NCBI GenBank assembly: GCA_943787785.1
Contig: CALSNT010000003.1
Coordinates: 62,001 to 126,000 of the forward strand
Length of the DNA stretch: 64,000 nucleotides
Origin: an uncultured Paracoccaceae bacterium
Lineage (GTDB): Bacteria; Pseudomonadota; Alphaproteobacteria; Rhodobacterales; Rhodobacteraceae
Direction of reading: 5' to 3'
Part shown: positions 51,242 to 60,983 of the stretch, one piece after another
How positions within the stretch are numbered: position 1 is the stretch's first letter
How the letters are laid out: each line of letters opens with the position of its first letter
Made by a program: the position numbers and the translations under genes
The notes under the pieces: model-generated
Told to the model about the DNA's origin: nothing
What the model saw: the letters and a program-made list of their open reading frames with translations, nothing else
Databases searched by the model: none

Positions 51242-52609
51242 TTAGCCTGCGCCGAACATCTCACCCACGAAAGCGGGCAGATCCGGCCAGGTTTTCAACT
51301 CCACAGCCGCACCGGGGCCGGGTTTTGCCCCCGCCGCCGTTATGGCTGCGCTGAAACCAAGTTTTCCCGCTTCCTTCAAGCGGTTTTCCGTCTGACCCGC
51401 CGGGCGCAGGGCACCTGACAGGCTGATTTCCCCGAATACCACGGTTTCGCGGGGCAATGCCACATCTTCGCGCGCCGACAGCAATGCGGCGGCCACGGCA
51501 AGGTCGGCGGCAGGTTCACTGATACGCAATCCGCCCGCGACGTTGAGGTAGACATCGAGGCCAGTGAAGGGCACGCCACAGCGTGCCTCGAGCACCGCCA
51601 GGATCATCGCCAACCGCCCGCCGTCCCAGCCGACGGCGCTGCGTCGGGGCTGGGAGTGGGGTGTCGGCGCAACCAGGGCCTGGATTTCGCACAGCAGCGG
51701 GCGGGTACCTTCGATGCCCGCGAACACCACCGAACCGGGAGTGGGGTCTTCGCGGCCCGCGAGAAACAGCGCCGAGGGGTTGGCGACTTCGGCCAGCCCC
51801 ATTCCGGTCATCTCGAAGACACCAATTTCATCCGCCGGGCCAAAGCGGTTTTTGACGGCACGCAATATGCGGAACTGGTGGCCCCGTTCCCCCTCAAAGT
51901 AGAGAACCGTGTCGACCATGTGCTCAACAACGCGCGGCCCGGCGATCTGGCCCTCCTTGGTGACGTGGCCGACCAGAATGACCGACATGCCGCGTTTTTT
52001 GGCGAAGGTCGTCAGCTCGTGCGCAGCGGCGCGGACCTGACTGACCGACCCCGGCGCGCTTTCGACAGTATCCAGCCACATGGTCTGGATTGAGTCGATC
52101 ACCGCGACGTCGGGCCGCTCAGCTTCCAGCATCGTCAGGATGTCGCGCAGGCTGGTCTCGGTCGCGAGTTTCACCGGAGCATCAGCCAGCCCAAGGCGCT
52201 GGGCGCGCATTCGGACCTGCGCGCTGGCCTCCTCACCCGTCACATAGACCGCTTTCAGGCCCGCATTGGCCAGCGCGGCGGCGGCCTGCAATAGCAGCGT
52301 CGATTTGCCGATCCCTGGATCGCCGCCGACGAGAATAGCCGAGGCAGGGACCAACCCGCCGCCCAGCACGCGATCAAATTCTGCGATTGCTGATGTGGTT
52401 CGCGGTGGCGGCGCCTCGGTGCTGGAGAGATCTGTCAGTGCGACGGTTTTGCCACGTTTGGCCCCCAGCGACTTGGCCCCGGGGCCCGATGACAGCGGCG
52501 CCTCCTCGACAATCGAATTCCACTCGCCACAGGCATCGCAGCGCCCGGACCATTTGGAATGGGACGCACCGCAGGCAGTGCAGTTGAAAGATGTCTGGGA
52601 TTTCGCCAT
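51242..52609 (-). CDS. radA: DNA repair protein RadA
   Basis: A 455-residue RecA-like branch-migration ATPase. The N-terminal zinc ribbon has C10, C13, C24 and C27. Walker A is GGDPGIGKST, Walker B VIDSIQTMW, the RadA-specific motif KNRFG is present in VKNRFGPADEIG, and a Lon-protease-like C-terminal domain follows (GVPFTGLDVYLNVAGGLRI in part). The start at 52607-52609 begins MAKSQTSF, the normal N-terminus. Confidence 0.97.
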   Translation of the reverse strand: MAKSQTSFNCTACGASHSKWSGRCDACGEWNSIVEEAPLSSGPGAKSLGAKRGKTVALTDLSSTEAPPPRTTSAIAEFDRVLGGGLVPASAILVGGDPGIGKSTLLLQAAAALANAGLKAVYVTGEEASAQVRMRAQRLGLADAPVKLATETSLRDILTMLEAERPDVAVIDSIQTMWLDTVESAPGSVSQVRAAAHELTTFAKKRGMSVILVGHVTKEGQIAGPRVVEHMVDTVLYFEGERGHQFRILRAVKNRFGPADEIGVFEMTGMGLAEVANPSALFLAGREDPTPGSVVFAGIEGTRPLLCEIQALVAPTPHSQPRRSAVGWDGGRLAMILAVLEARCGVPFTGLDVYLNVAGGLRISEPAADLAVAAALLSAREDVALPRETVVFGEISLSGALRPAGQTENRLKEAGKLGFSAAITAAGAKPGPGAAVELKTWPDLPAFVGEMFGAG

Positions 52610-52622
52610 GCGCCCTTGTTGC

Positions 52623-52934
52623 CTAGCCTGCCCCGAACGGCAAGCCGCGCAGTACGGCAAGCCCGAAGGCAGCGGCGAAGAGCGGCAACAAGCGCGACCA
52701 GCCTTTGTCGCTCGCCGCTGCACCGATGCCACAAAGAACCAGCGCCGCACCTAGAACCCGTAGGGCAACCGGCCAGCCGGTCGCCAGGGCCGCCATGATC
52801 GTGATCACCAGCACGACAACCGCGCCATGCGCCAGCCGCGCGTTTCCGAACCCGGTCACCGCGCGGTAGAGGCTCCACAACAGGGCGGCGAAGATGAAAG
52901 CCGCGATGGCGATGCCGGTCAGCACCGGGATCAT
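52623..52934 (-). CDS. Small hydrophobic membrane protein
   Basis: A 103-residue protein with three to four transmembrane segments (MIPVLTGIAIAAFIFAALLW, AHGAVVVLVITIMAALATG, RVLGAALVLCGIG, LLPLFAAAFGLAVL). Its ATG overlaps the TGA of the PqiA-like gene, and radA starts 13 bases after its end, so it is inside the operon. Function unknown. Confidence 0.75.
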   Translation of the reverse strand: MIPVLTGIAIAAFIFAALLWSLYRAVTGFGNARLAHGAVVVLVITIMAALATGWPVALRVLGAALVLCGIGAAASDKGWSRLLPLFAAAFGLAVLRGLPFGAG

Positions 52935-53392
52935 TTTGCTTTGCGCCGATCCGTCAGATAGCTGATCGCGATGGACGTCAGAATGCAGGCGGTAAACAGC
53001 CACAAACCCCAAGCGGTCTCTACCCGGCCCACTCCGATGCCTTTGATGACCACGATATAAAGCGCAATCAGGAACACATCGGCCATCGCCAGCCGACCAA
53101 GGATATCCAGCACCGGCTTGATCCGGGGCGAGGCGAGCCGGAAATGCACCATCGAAAGCCCGATCGTCTTGGCATATGGCGCGAACAGCGCCAGCGCAGT
53201 GACCACCAGCGCGAGCGCAACGTCCGTGTCCCAGAGCGCCGCAAGGCCGGAGAGCACGCTGATCTCTTTCAGCCCGAACAGCGGCAGCACGCCTGCGCGC
53301 AGCAGCGGCGCAAACCAGGCGACTGGATACAGAACCAAAAGTGACAGATTGGCGAGGGTCAGCACGTCAATATGGCGCAGAACGCGGGCCAT
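52931..53392 (-). CDS. Paraquat-inducible protein A-like membrane protein
   Basis: A 153-residue protein matching one half of PqiA (four helices: LANLSLLVLYPVAWFAPLL, FGLKEISVLSGLAALWD, DILGRLAMADVFLIALYIVVIKG in part). E. coli PqiA has two such halves and works with an MCE protein in lipid transport. Here mlaF and mlaE lie two genes upstream in the same direction, but the MCE subunit (mlaD) is not in the window. Confidence 0.85.
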   Translation of the reverse strand: MARVLRHIDVLTLANLSLLVLYPVAWFAPLLRAGVLPLFGLKEISVLSGLAALWDTDVALALVVTALALFAPYAKTIGLSMVHFRLASPRIKPVLDILGRLAMADVFLIALYIVVIKGIGVGRVETAWGLWLFTACILTSIAISYLTDRRKAK

Positions 53393-53471
53393 CAGGCGAC
53401 GGAGAGGGCGCAGAAAATCATGCGTCTTTGTCCGTGGCGACCGCCATTACGTCAACAGGGGAATGATGTGA

Positions 53472-54218
53472 CTATTCAGCAGCCAGCTTGATGACCTTGC
53501 CGCCTTTGGGACCGCGCTGGAACCCAAGTTCGGGCAGGATGTCGGTCAATTCTTCTTCCAGACGCTTGAGCTGGCTCAGTTGCACATCCTCGTCGATCTC
53601 GACCTGCTCTTTCCAGCGTTTCAACTCGCGACAGGTATTTTGCGCAAGGACGATGCGCTCTTCGAAGGTCGCGATCTCCTGCTGGCGCTCGGTCAGGAAT
53701 TTGCGCGCGCGAGCGACGTTCTCGTCCGAGTAGATCTCGGCCAGTTCGGCGCTGGTGTGGCTCATCATTGCAGCCGTTTCCAGAACGTCGGGTTCCAGAT
53801 GTCCAAGGTCGGGGTGGCCACGCAGAAAGTTGATCCGCTCGCGCACCGCATCGAATTCCGAAGAGATGGTGAATACGTCATTGCGATCGGCCGCGTGGGC
53901 AACGTTGTAGGCTTCGGCAATGTCACTCATGCAGACGCTGAAGTCCCGGTGTGTTTGCTCAAGTCGCTGAACCCGCATGGTTGAGGGCACGAAGAAAGCC
54001 AGCAGTGCCAACAAGACTGTGACCGAGGTTTGGATGATCGCACCGCCGTTCGGGATCCGTAGATCGCCAAACGTCAGCGACATCTTGAGCCAGGGCAATA
54101 AACCAACGGTTGAAGCGATTGTTGCCAGAACGGAAACAACTGCTACCGCGACGAATGTTACCAGTGCAGCCCCTTGAATTGATGTGACAATTCCGGAGGT
54201 GCTGGCGCGATATCGCAT
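53472..54218 (-). CDS. Membrane-anchored coiled-coil protein, unknown
   Basis: A 248-residue protein. Two transmembrane helices near the N-terminus (GAALVTFVAVAVVSVLATIAS; GAIIQTSVTVLLALLAFFVP) are followed by a long helical, charged cytoplasmic region (90-235: VQRLEQTHRDFSV, FEERIVLAQNTCRELKRWKEQVEIDEDVQ in part) predicted as coiled coil. The ATG at 54216-54218 follows GAGAG. It lies between mlaF and the PqiA-like gene and may take part in envelope organisation, which is inference. Confidence 0.7.
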   Translation of the reverse strand: MRYRASTSGIVTSIQGAALVTFVAVAVVSVLATIASTVGLLPWLKMSLTFGDLRIPNGGAIIQTSVTVLLALLAFFVPSTMRVQRLEQTHRDFSVCMSDIAEAYNVAHAADRNDVFTISSEFDAVRERINFLRGHPDLGHLEPDVLETAAMMSHTSAELAEIYSDENVARARKFLTERQQEIATFEERIVLAQNTCRELKRWKEQVEIDEDVQLSQLKRLEEELTDILPELGFQRGPKGGKVIKLAAE

Positions 54219-54425
54219 GTAATTTTCTCTCTGAGGTCGCGAACCGGGACAAGGGACTCGCAGGCGGTAAAATTGGCGTAGGGTCATCTTCCCCCCAGAG
54301 ACCCCGTCCTGTCAAAAAAGCCTTGTGCTTGACACGTAAGGTTTTTCCCGCGCGAATCGCGATTATTGACCATTATCCACGTAATATCAGCGGGTTGTCG
54401 CCGAGGTAGAAATGTACAATTTTTT

Positions 54426-55172
54426 TCAGCGCAGGGTCGCAATTGGCCCTTCAGCGCGGCCTGTGACGAATTGTTCGACATATGCGTCGCCCGAATCGTC
54501 CAGATCGCCGACCGGCCCGGCCCATTTGATCACCCCGTCGTGCAGCATCGCAACCCGGTCTGCGATAGCGCGCACCGACGACATATCGTGCGTGATCGTC
54601 ACCGCGGTCGCGCCCATTTCGGTCACGATCTCGCGGATCAGATCATTGATGACGCCCGCCATGATCGGGTCGAGTCCGGTGGTAGGTTCGTCGAAGAAGA
54701 TAATCTCGGGCTCGGCGGCGATGGCACGGGCGAGGCTGACGCGTTTTTGCATGCCGCCGGATAATTCGGCGGGGTAGAGGTCAGCGACTTTCTCGCCCAA
54801 TCCGACCCGGCGCAGCTTTTCGATGGCGATGGCGCGCGCCTCGTCTTTAGGCCGCTTCAGCGCCCCGCGAGTCAGGCGGAAGGCGACGTTCTGCCAGACG
54901 CTCAGGCTGTCAAATAATGCGCCGCCCTGAAACAGCATCCCAAAGCGCGACAGGAATGCCTCGCGGTCGCCCTTGGTGGCATCGGCGCCGTCGACAAAAA
55001 TCGTGCCGCTATCAGGCTTCACGAGGCCGAGTATACACTTCAGCAATACCGATTTGCCGGTGCCCGACCCGCCGATGACAACGACGCTTTCGCCCTTGGC
55101 GACGTGGAGGTCGACGCCGCGAAGAACTTGGTTCGATCCAAAGGATTTATGCAGATGGCTCAGGGTAATCAT
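54426..55172 (-). CDS. mlaF: Lipid-transport ABC ATPase MlaF
   Basis: A 248-residue ATPase of the MlaFEDB phospholipid transporter. It has Walker A GGSGTGKSV, signature LSGGMQKRVSLARAI, Walker B IIFFDEPTTGLDPI and switch His TITHDMSSV. The M-L-F-Q-G-G-A-L-F-D-S-L stretch is typical of the family. Its ATG overlaps the mlaE TGA. The transporter keeps outer-membrane asymmetry; mlaD and mlaB are absent here. Confidence 0.93.
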   Translation of the reverse strand: MITLSHLHKSFGSNQVLRGVDLHVAKGESVVVIGGSGTGKSVLLKCILGLVKPDSGTIFVDGADATKGDREAFLSRFGMLFQGGALFDSLSVWQNVAFRLTRGALKRPKDEARAIAIEKLRRVGLGEKVADLYPAELSGGMQKRVSLARAIAAEPEIIFFDEPTTGLDPIMAGVINDLIREIVTEMGATAVTITHDMSSVRAIADRVAMLHDGVIKWAGPVGDLDDSGDAYVEQFVTGRAEGPIATLR

Positions 55173-55951
55173 GCCGAGAAAAAAACCTCGGTCAGTGCGT
55201 AATTCGCGGCCAGTATCAAAACGCTTGCGGCCACAACTGCGGATTTGGTGGCTTGGCCCACCCCCTGCGCCCCGCGGCCCGAGCGCATACCGAAATAGCA
55301 ACCCATGAGCGCTGCGATGAAACCGAAAGCCGCGCCCTTTGTGAGGCTGCTAACGATGTCGGTCTGTTCAAGAAAATCGACGGTGTTGGTCAGATAGGCG
55401 GCGGCGTTGAAGCCCAGCCGCCCGGTGCCGACCAGATAGCCGCCGAAAATGCCGATGGTGTCGCCCACCGCCACCAGTAGCGGGACCACCAGTGTGGCGG
55501 CCAGCACCCGTGGCAAGGTCAGGTAACGCATCGGGTCGGTCGAGAGTGTGACCAACGCGTCGATCTGCTCGGTGACCTTCATCGTCGCAATTTCGGCGGC
55601 GATGCTGGACGTCACGCGCGCCGCGATCATCAGGCCCACAAGGACCGGGCCAAGTTCTCGGACCATACCAATGGCAACGATTTGCGGAACGACAGCCTCG
55701 GCCGAGAACCGGGCGCTTCCGGCGAAGATTTGCAACGCCAGCGCCCCGCCGGTGAACAGGGTGGTCAGTCCGACGACAGGAAGGCTGAAGTAGCCGATGG
55801 TCATCAGGGCGGACAGAAATTCGCGCCAGTAGAACGGCGGGCGAAACAGGTTCAGCAGAGTTGTCGCTGCGAATATCGTCACGCGACCGATGGCGGCGAT
55901 CAGACCGAAGGTCGAGCGACCGACCGAAGCGACCGGCGACAGGACTTTCAT
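55169..55951 (-). CDS. mlaE: Lipid-transport ABC permease MlaE
   Basis: A 260-residue MlaE/YrbE permease with an interfacial helix and five transmembrane helices. Family motifs: [30 protein letters not shown] (in part) and [28 protein letters not shown] (in part). Its start overlaps the alr stop by 4 bases and its stop overlaps the mlaF start, giving a tightly coupled alr-mlaE-mlaF group. Confidence 0.94.
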   Translation of the reverse strand: MKVLSPVASVGRSTFGLIAAIGRVTIFAATTLLNLFRPPFYWREFLSALMTIGYFSLPVVGLTTLFTGGALALQIFAGSARFSAEAVVPQIVAIGMVRELGPVLVGLMIAARVTSSIAAEIATMKVTEQIDALVTLSTDPMRYLTLPRVLAATLVVPLLVAVGDTIGIFGGYLVGTGRLGFNAAAYLTNTVDFLEQTDIVSSLTKGAAFGFIAALMGCYFGMRSGRGAQGVGQATKSAVVAASVLILAANYALTEVFFSA

Positions 55952-56997
55952 GCTGCACCCTCCAGATAGTCCCGCTTGTACCGAGCGCCCAGCGATGTCA
56001 GGATTTCATAGCCGATGGTGCCACCGGCCTCGGCCAGATCGTCAATGGTCTGATCCGGTCCAAGGATGTCCAGCACTTCGGGCGCACTGGGCAAGTGGGT
56101 CACGTCCACCCCGATCAGGTCCATTGATACCCGACCGGCAATCGCGCAGGGGCGGCCTTGGTGAAAAAGCAACCCGCCGTTTCCAATCGCGCGAAGCAGC
56201 CCATCCGCATACCCACCCGAAACTGTGGCGATGCGCGCCGCATGGGGCGCAGTCCAGCTGCCGCCGTAGCCGACCGTCTCGCCCGGATGTAGGGTGCGGA
56301 TCTGGATCACCGGTAGCGACAGCGATACGACCGGTTGTGCGGCATCGAAAGGAAGCCCGCCATAAAGACCCACACCGGGGCGTGTAAGGTCGAAATGATA
56401 AGCTGGGCCCAGAAGAATGCCTCCGGTCGCCGCCAGCGAGCGCGGCGCGTCAATCCCGTCTGTCATAGCGCGAAAGGTTTTCAGTTGAGCGGCATTCATC
56501 TCATGGTCCGGCTCGTCCGCGCAGGCAAGATGGCTCATGACCAAGGCCGGGTTCTGCGGCAGGATAATGCTGCGCGCCGCGTCCCATTCCGCTGGCTCAA
56601 GCCCCAGTCGGTTCATGCCGGTGTCAAGCTGGATGCCGAAACGATACCCCTGCAACGCCTCGAAATGACGGGTCATCTGCTCGATGGAATTTAGCAACGG
56701 CGTCAGCTTCAGATCGCGTATCGCCGCGGTATCGCCCGCCATGTGGCCAGAAAAGACAAAGATATCCGGTATCGGGCCAAGGGCAGTCCGCACCAGCGCC
56801 CCTTCTTCAGCGGTGGCAACAAAAAAACTCTGCGCTCCGGCACGCGCGAGCGTGGTTGCCATTTCGGCAGCCCCCAGACCGTATCCATCGGCTTTCACGA
56901 CCGCTGCGGTCTGCGCAGACGTCGCTGAATCCAGTGACCGCCAGTTGGCGGCCACGGCGTTGAGGTCGATAGTGAGCGTTCCGGTAGCCATGGCCAT
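55948..56997 (-). CDS. alr: Alanine racemase
   Basis: A 349-residue PLP enzyme giving D-alanine for peptidoglycan. The PLP Lys is in [11 protein letters not shown] (residue 35), the second catalytic base Tyr is in ETVGYGGSW, and the substrate loop is DTGMNRLGL. ATGs at 56997 and 56991 are both possible, with no clear ribosome site at either. It lies downstream of dnaB and an epimerase on the same strand, the order usual in Rhodobacterales. Confidence 0.95.
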   Translation of the reverse strand: MAMATGTLTIDLNAVAANWRSLDSATSAQTAAVVKADGYGLGAAEMATTLARAGAQSFFVATAEEGALVRTALGPIPDIFVFSGHMAGDTAAIRDLKLTPLLNSIEQMTRHFEALQGYRFGIQLDTGMNRLGLEPAEWDAARSIILPQNPALVMSHLACADEPDHEMNAAQLKTFRAMTDGIDAPRSLAATGGILLGPAYHFDLTRPGVGLYGGLPFDAAQPVVSLSLPVIQIRTLHPGETVGYGGSWTAPHAARIATVSGGYADGLLRAIGNGGLLFHQGRPCAIAGRVSMDLIGVDVTHLPSAPEVLDILGPDQTIDDLAEAGGTIGYEILTSLGARYKRDYLEGAA

Positions 56998-57239
56998 CGG
57001 TTGTGACAGGCAGGCGGGCGGCGTCAAGCAAAACGCGCGTTGCGTACCTTGGGCGGCTGAAATGGTGCCACAGGCCTGCTTGCGGCGAGGCCTTTAAGGA
57101 AAACGGCTTTGCGCTGACCGCACCAGTGCAAAGCCGGGCCGAGTCGCTACGGCGGCACGGACAGCCTGCGCGTCCGTGCAGGATCTTGCGCCGCCATGAC
57201 CAGATCCCGAATCGCGCAGGCCGATCTTGGTCAGGATGA

Positions 57240-58238
57240 TCAGGTTTCGGTCGGATAAGGAGCGCCGTCTGACAGGTTGGCGAAACCCTCGTCATGATAC
57301 CCCAGAGTGCCAACGTCACGGGCCAGTTGGCTACCGATGGCGTCGCCCCTCGCCGCCTGCGCGCTTATGGCAGCGAAGTCATAGCGTGGGTGCCAGCCGA
57401 GCGTTTCAACGGCGGCGCTGCTGTCATAAACCCGCGAAACATCGGCAGGCAGGGTCCAGCCGAGGAGCGACCAAAGGGCGGCAGTCCCCGGGACGCGCGC
57501 CTCGACCACCGAGGCCGGATCGTTCCGCAGGGCGGCGGCATCTTCGGGGCGAAACGGTGTTGGCGCGCTGAGAATGAAACGGCCAAAGCACAGTCGCGGT
57601 GCGGCGGCCAGTGCGTCAATATGCGCTTGGGCTGCGTCTTCCAGATCCAACCTCCGATGCAGAAATTCATTCGCCTTCAGGTTGGCGTCGCTGAAGGCAG
57701 CGCGGGCATCCGCACTGTCATCGGGTTCAGGGAAAAAGCGGGCGCAACGCAGAATGACGACGGGCAAGCGGTCGCGGTGAGCGGCGAGGTCGCAGAGCGC
57801 TTCGGCCCCGGATTTGGTCGCGCCATAGATGTTTTTCGGGCGATCAGTGACGGCCTCGGTGATCCAGGCGGCAGGATCGTCCGGACCTGGCGTAAGCGAG
57901 CGGCCAAAAGCGCTGGTGGTCGAGGTGAAGACGAATGCGGCGACGTTGGCGTTCTTGGCGGCCGTGAGCAGGTTTAGGGTGCCGGTGATGTTGGTATCGA
58001 CAAAATCCTGACGGTTGTGGGTGGCGACGTGGGGTTTGTGCAGCGTGGCGGTGTGGATCACGCCGGTGATGCCGCTCATGGCTTGGGCGACGGTGTCGGG
58101 ATTGGTGATCGAGCCGACGATATTGGTGGTGTCGGCTGGGCGGGTGTCGATGCCGACGGCGGGGCGGCCTGCGCGGCGCAGCAGGGTGACGATGGCCTGG
58201 CCCAAGTGGCCGGAGGAGCCGGTTATGAGAAGGGTCAT
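57240..58238 (-). CDS. NAD(P)-dependent epimerase/dehydratase-family protein
   Basis: A 332-residue extended SDR: TGSSGHLGQAIV cofactor loop (residues 6-17), Thr/Ser at FTSTTSAFG, and YGATKSGAEALC with Y-x-x-x-K near 139-143. The family interconverts sugar nucleotides or reduces related carbonyls. The substrate is not readable. It sits between dnaB and alr, separated by 311 and about 240 bases, so it may be an insertion in a conserved block. Confidence 0.85.
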   Translation of the reverse strand: MTLLITGSSGHLGQAIVTLLRRAGRPAVGIDTRPADTTNIVGSITNPDTVAQAMSGITGVIHTATLHKPHVATHNRQDFVDTNITGTLNLLTAAKNANVAAFVFTSTTSAFGRSLTPGPDDPAAWITEAVTDRPKNIYGATKSGAEALCDLAAHRDRLPVVILRCARFFPEPDDSADARAAFSDANLKANEFLHRRLDLEDAAQAHIDALAAAPRLCFGRFILSAPTPFRPEDAAALRNDPASVVEARVPGTAALWSLLGWTLPADVSRVYDSSAAVETLGWHPRYDFAAISAQAARGDAIGSQLARDVGTLGYHDEGFANLSDGAPYPTET

Positions 58239-58549
58239 GTCAGCTGTGCCAGATCTTTATATCTTACTCGGTGATTTGAAGCGAACTATGATGACACACG
58301 CCATCTTTCCCGAAAGCAAGCACGAAGGGCGCCGAGCAAGCGCCTGTCTGTGTCCCGGGCAGGCACTCCGGCATCGCCTCGTAACCCAAAGAGGTCGGAC
58401 TTATCGCTTCACAAAAAATTGCCACCAATCACCGTTTCTGCGCCTGCCCTCACACAGGCATTCACCCGGCTTGCGTATCAAACACCAATGTCCATTTCCT
58501 GCCCAATGAGTCGAATAGCTCACTACCGTTCTGGCAATCTTCGCCGCCT
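58239..58549. other. Gap without a recognisable gene
   Basis: These 311 bases between dnaB and the epimerase gene hold no frame with a ribosome site or family motif. GC is lower toward the dnaB side. I see no strong terminator for dnaB; only minor inverted stretches such as CCTGCC/GGCAGG occur. It probably holds the promoter of the epimerase gene. Confidence 0.5.
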
Positions 58550-60052
58550 TTAAAACTCATCATCCGGCTGCGCCTGCCACGACCGCGCCAGATCGCTGAA
58601 CCGGGTAAACCGACCCTCGAACGCCAGCTCGATATTTCCGATCGGACCGTGCCGTTGCTTGCCGATCAGGACCTCGGCCTTGCCGTGCAGGCGCTCCATC
58701 CGCGCCTGCCAGTCGGCCATCTTGTCGAGTTGCTCATCGCCCGGTTTCTCACGTTCCGCATAATATTCTTCGCGGAACACGAACATCACGACGTCGGCGT
58801 CCTGCTCGATCGAGCCTGACTCACGCAGGTCTGAAAGCTGGGGACGTTTGTCTTCTCTCGATTCGACCTGGCGGCTAAGTTGGGACAAAGCCACCACTGG
58901 GATGTCGAGTTCTTTCGCTATTGCTTTCAGGCCCTGCGTGATCTCGGAAACTTCGTTAACGCGGCTGTCTTTGGCGGTCGCCGGGCGAACGAGTTGAAGA
59001 TAGTCGACGAACAGAGCGTCCAGCCCGTGTTCGCGTTTCAGCCGCCGCGCCCGGGCCGCCAGTTGGCTGATCGGCAGCGCGGGGGTGTCGTCGATATAAA
59101 GCGGGCAGGCTTCCAGCGTTTTGGCAGCCTCGACGAAGCGACGGAATTCACCTTCGGTCATGTCACCCCGGCGGATCTGCTCAGACGGCACTTCGCTTGC
59201 CTCGGACAGGATACGGGCTGCTAGCTGTTCGGCGCTCATCTCAAGACTGAAGAATCCCACGACGCCGCCATCCACGGCGCCTTCGCTTCCGTCCTGCTTC
59301 AGCCCGCGTTTATACGCCTTGGCGATGTTGAATGCGACGTTGGTGGCAAGCGAGGTCTTCCCCATTGAGGGTCGCCCGGCCAGGATCAGCAAGTCAGACC
59401 GGTGCAACCCGCCCAGCTTCTTGTCCAGATCCGTTAACCCGGTGGACACGCCCGCCAATCCACCGTCACGCTGATAGGCGGCATTTGCGTTGTTCACAGC
59501 GTCGGTGACCGCCTTCAGGAACGACTGGAATCCCTGGGAGGCCTGTCCGGCCTCGCCCAGTTTGTAGAGCGCCTGTTCAGCCTCGACGATCTGCTCTTTC
59601 GGCTCACTATCGACATTCACTGATCCAGCCTTGGCAGATATATCGCGCCCAAGCCCGATCAGCTCGCGCCGGATCGCCAGATCATAGATCATCTGCGCGT
59701 AGTCTTTGGCCGCAAAACTGCTTATCGCGGCCCCAGCCAGACGGGCGAGGTACTTCGCGCCACCAAGCTCCTTCAGCCCTTCGTCATCCTCCAGAAACGC
59801 CTTCAGCGTTACCGGGCTAGCAAGTGCGTTCTTGGAAATCCGACTGGCCGCAACTTCCCAGATCCGGGCGTGAACCGGTTCATAGAAATGCGCTCCCTCA
59901 ATGATCGCAGCAATACGATCATAGATGTCGTTGTTGGTCAGTATCGCGCCCAGCAACTGCTGCTCGGCCTCGACGTTGTGGGGCAGGGACTCCGGCGTCC
60001 CTGCCCCTGCCTGTTCCGCCCCTGCATCACGTATTTTCGCGATTTCGTTCAT
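58550..60052 (-). CDS. dnaB: Replicative DNA helicase DnaB
   Basis: A 500-residue hexameric helicase of the replication fork. N-terminal domain LPHNVEAEQQLLGAILTN(N) and the primase-contact helices come first, then the RecA-like domain with Walker A GRPSMGKTSLA, FSLEMSAEQLAAR, Walker B LFVDYLQLV, and the DnaB4 Arg finger region LRESGSIEQDADVV. The length is normal and there is no intein. Confidence 0.97.
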   Translation of the reverse strand: MNEIAKIRDAGAEQAGAGTPESLPHNVEAEQQLLGAILTNNDIYDRIAAIIEGAHFYEPVHARIWEVAASRISKNALASPVTLKAFLEDDEGLKELGGAKYLARLAGAAISSFAAKDYAQMIYDLAIRRELIGLGRDISAKAGSVNVDSEPKEQIVEAEQALYKLGEAGQASQGFQSFLKAVTDAVNNANAAYQRDGGLAGVSTGLTDLDKKLGGLHRSDLLILAGRPSMGKTSLATNVAFNIAKAYKRGLKQDGSEGAVDGGVVGFFSLEMSAEQLAARILSEASEVPSEQIRRGDMTEGEFRRFVEAAKTLEACPLYIDDTPALPISQLAARARRLKREHGLDALFVDYLQLVRPATAKDSRVNEVSEITQGLKAIAKELDIPVVALSQLSRQVESREDKRPQLSDLRESGSIEQDADVVMFVFREEYYAEREKPGDEQLDKMADWQARMERLHGKAEVLIGKQRHGPIGNIELAFEGRFTRFSDLARSWQAQPDDEF

Positions 60053-60245
60053 GATTTTCCCGCGCTGTCCCTGACCGGGCTGTTACGTGACCCAGGATGG
60101 GAAGAGCAAAATGTATGTTTCTGTGGATAGCCCTGTGAGTAGGTCGCTATCGGGCAAACCCATAGCATATCTGGGGGCCGGACGCGAGAGGGATACCACA
60201 CCTGCCAAGTGGTAACGTCAATGAAGTGCAATAAGTCTTAGCCGC

Positions 60246-60266
60246 ACATGCAGAAATTCTGCATGT
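60246..60266. promoter_or_regulatory. 21-base perfect palindrome between pyrE and dnaB
   Basis: The arms ACATGCAGAA and TTCTGCATGT are exact complements around a single A. It lies 36 bases past the pyrE stop and about 190 bases ahead of dnaB. No T run follows on the minus strand, so it is not an intrinsic terminator. A dimeric repressor site or a recombination-type site is more likely. Confidence 0.55.
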
Positions 60267-60302
60267 CGTGGCGGAATGTTTCAGAAGGTTTCAGCCGCGG
60301 CG

Positions 60303-60983
60303 CTAGGTCTTGGCGTGGGCCGCTTGCCAGGCGCGCGGGTCTGCCAGGAACGAATCGACGGCGTCCAGCGTCTTGGTGTCGAAGTCGGCCCGCGTCCGCG
60401 CCACGGCCATCACGTCGTGCCAGGTACACAGGTGGTGCAGGGTCACGCCTGCGTCGCCCAACGTCTTGGTGATCTCGGGGAAAATGCCGTAGCTGAAAAT
60501 GACCGAGGTGTGGGCGCAGGTCGCGCCGGTGTCGCGGATTGCCTCAACAAAGCTCAGCTTCGATCCGCCGTCGGTGGTCAGGTCCTCGACCAGCAGAACG
60601 CGGTCGGTTTCGGCCATATCACCTTCGATCCGCGCGTCTTTGCCATAACCCTTCGGCTTCTTCCTGACATATGTCATCGGCAGGGCCAGCCGCTCGGCGA
60701 TCAGGGCGGCGAAGGGAATGCCCGCCGTCTCACCACCTGCGACGTTGGTGAACGCCTCGGCCCCGGCATCGCGCAGCACCGTGGCGGCCATGAAATCCAT
60801 CAAAAGCGAGCGGATGCGCGGGTAAGAGATCAGCTTGCGGCAGTCGATGTAGGTTGGCGACGGCAGACCAGAGGCGAGAATATAGGGATCCTCGGGGCGG
60901 AAATGCACCGCTTTGATGTCCAGCAGCATCGCAGCCGACAGGCGGGCGATTTCGGCACGGTCGGGGAAGGTCGCGGGGATCAT
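60303..60983 (-). CDS. pyrE: Orotate phosphoribosyltransferase
   Basis: A 226-residue enzyme of UMP synthesis (orotate plus PRPP to OMP). It carries the PRPP-binding motif [14 protein letters not shown] and [17 protein letters not shown], the OPRT catalytic loop. The ATG at 60981-60983 overlaps the pyrC TGA, so the two are coupled; a GTG-type upstream start would overlap further. Confidence 0.95.
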   Translation of the reverse strand: MIPATFPDRAEIARLSAAMLLDIKAVHFRPEDPYILASGLPSPTYIDCRKLISYPRIRSLLMDFMAATVLRDAGAEAFTNVAGGETAGIPFAALIAERLALPMTYVRKKPKGYGKDARIEGDMAETDRVLLVEDLTTDGGSKLSFVEAIRDTGATCAHTSVIFSYGIFPEITKTLGDAGVTLHHLCTWHDVMAVARTRADFDTKTLDAVDSFLADPRAWQAAHAKT

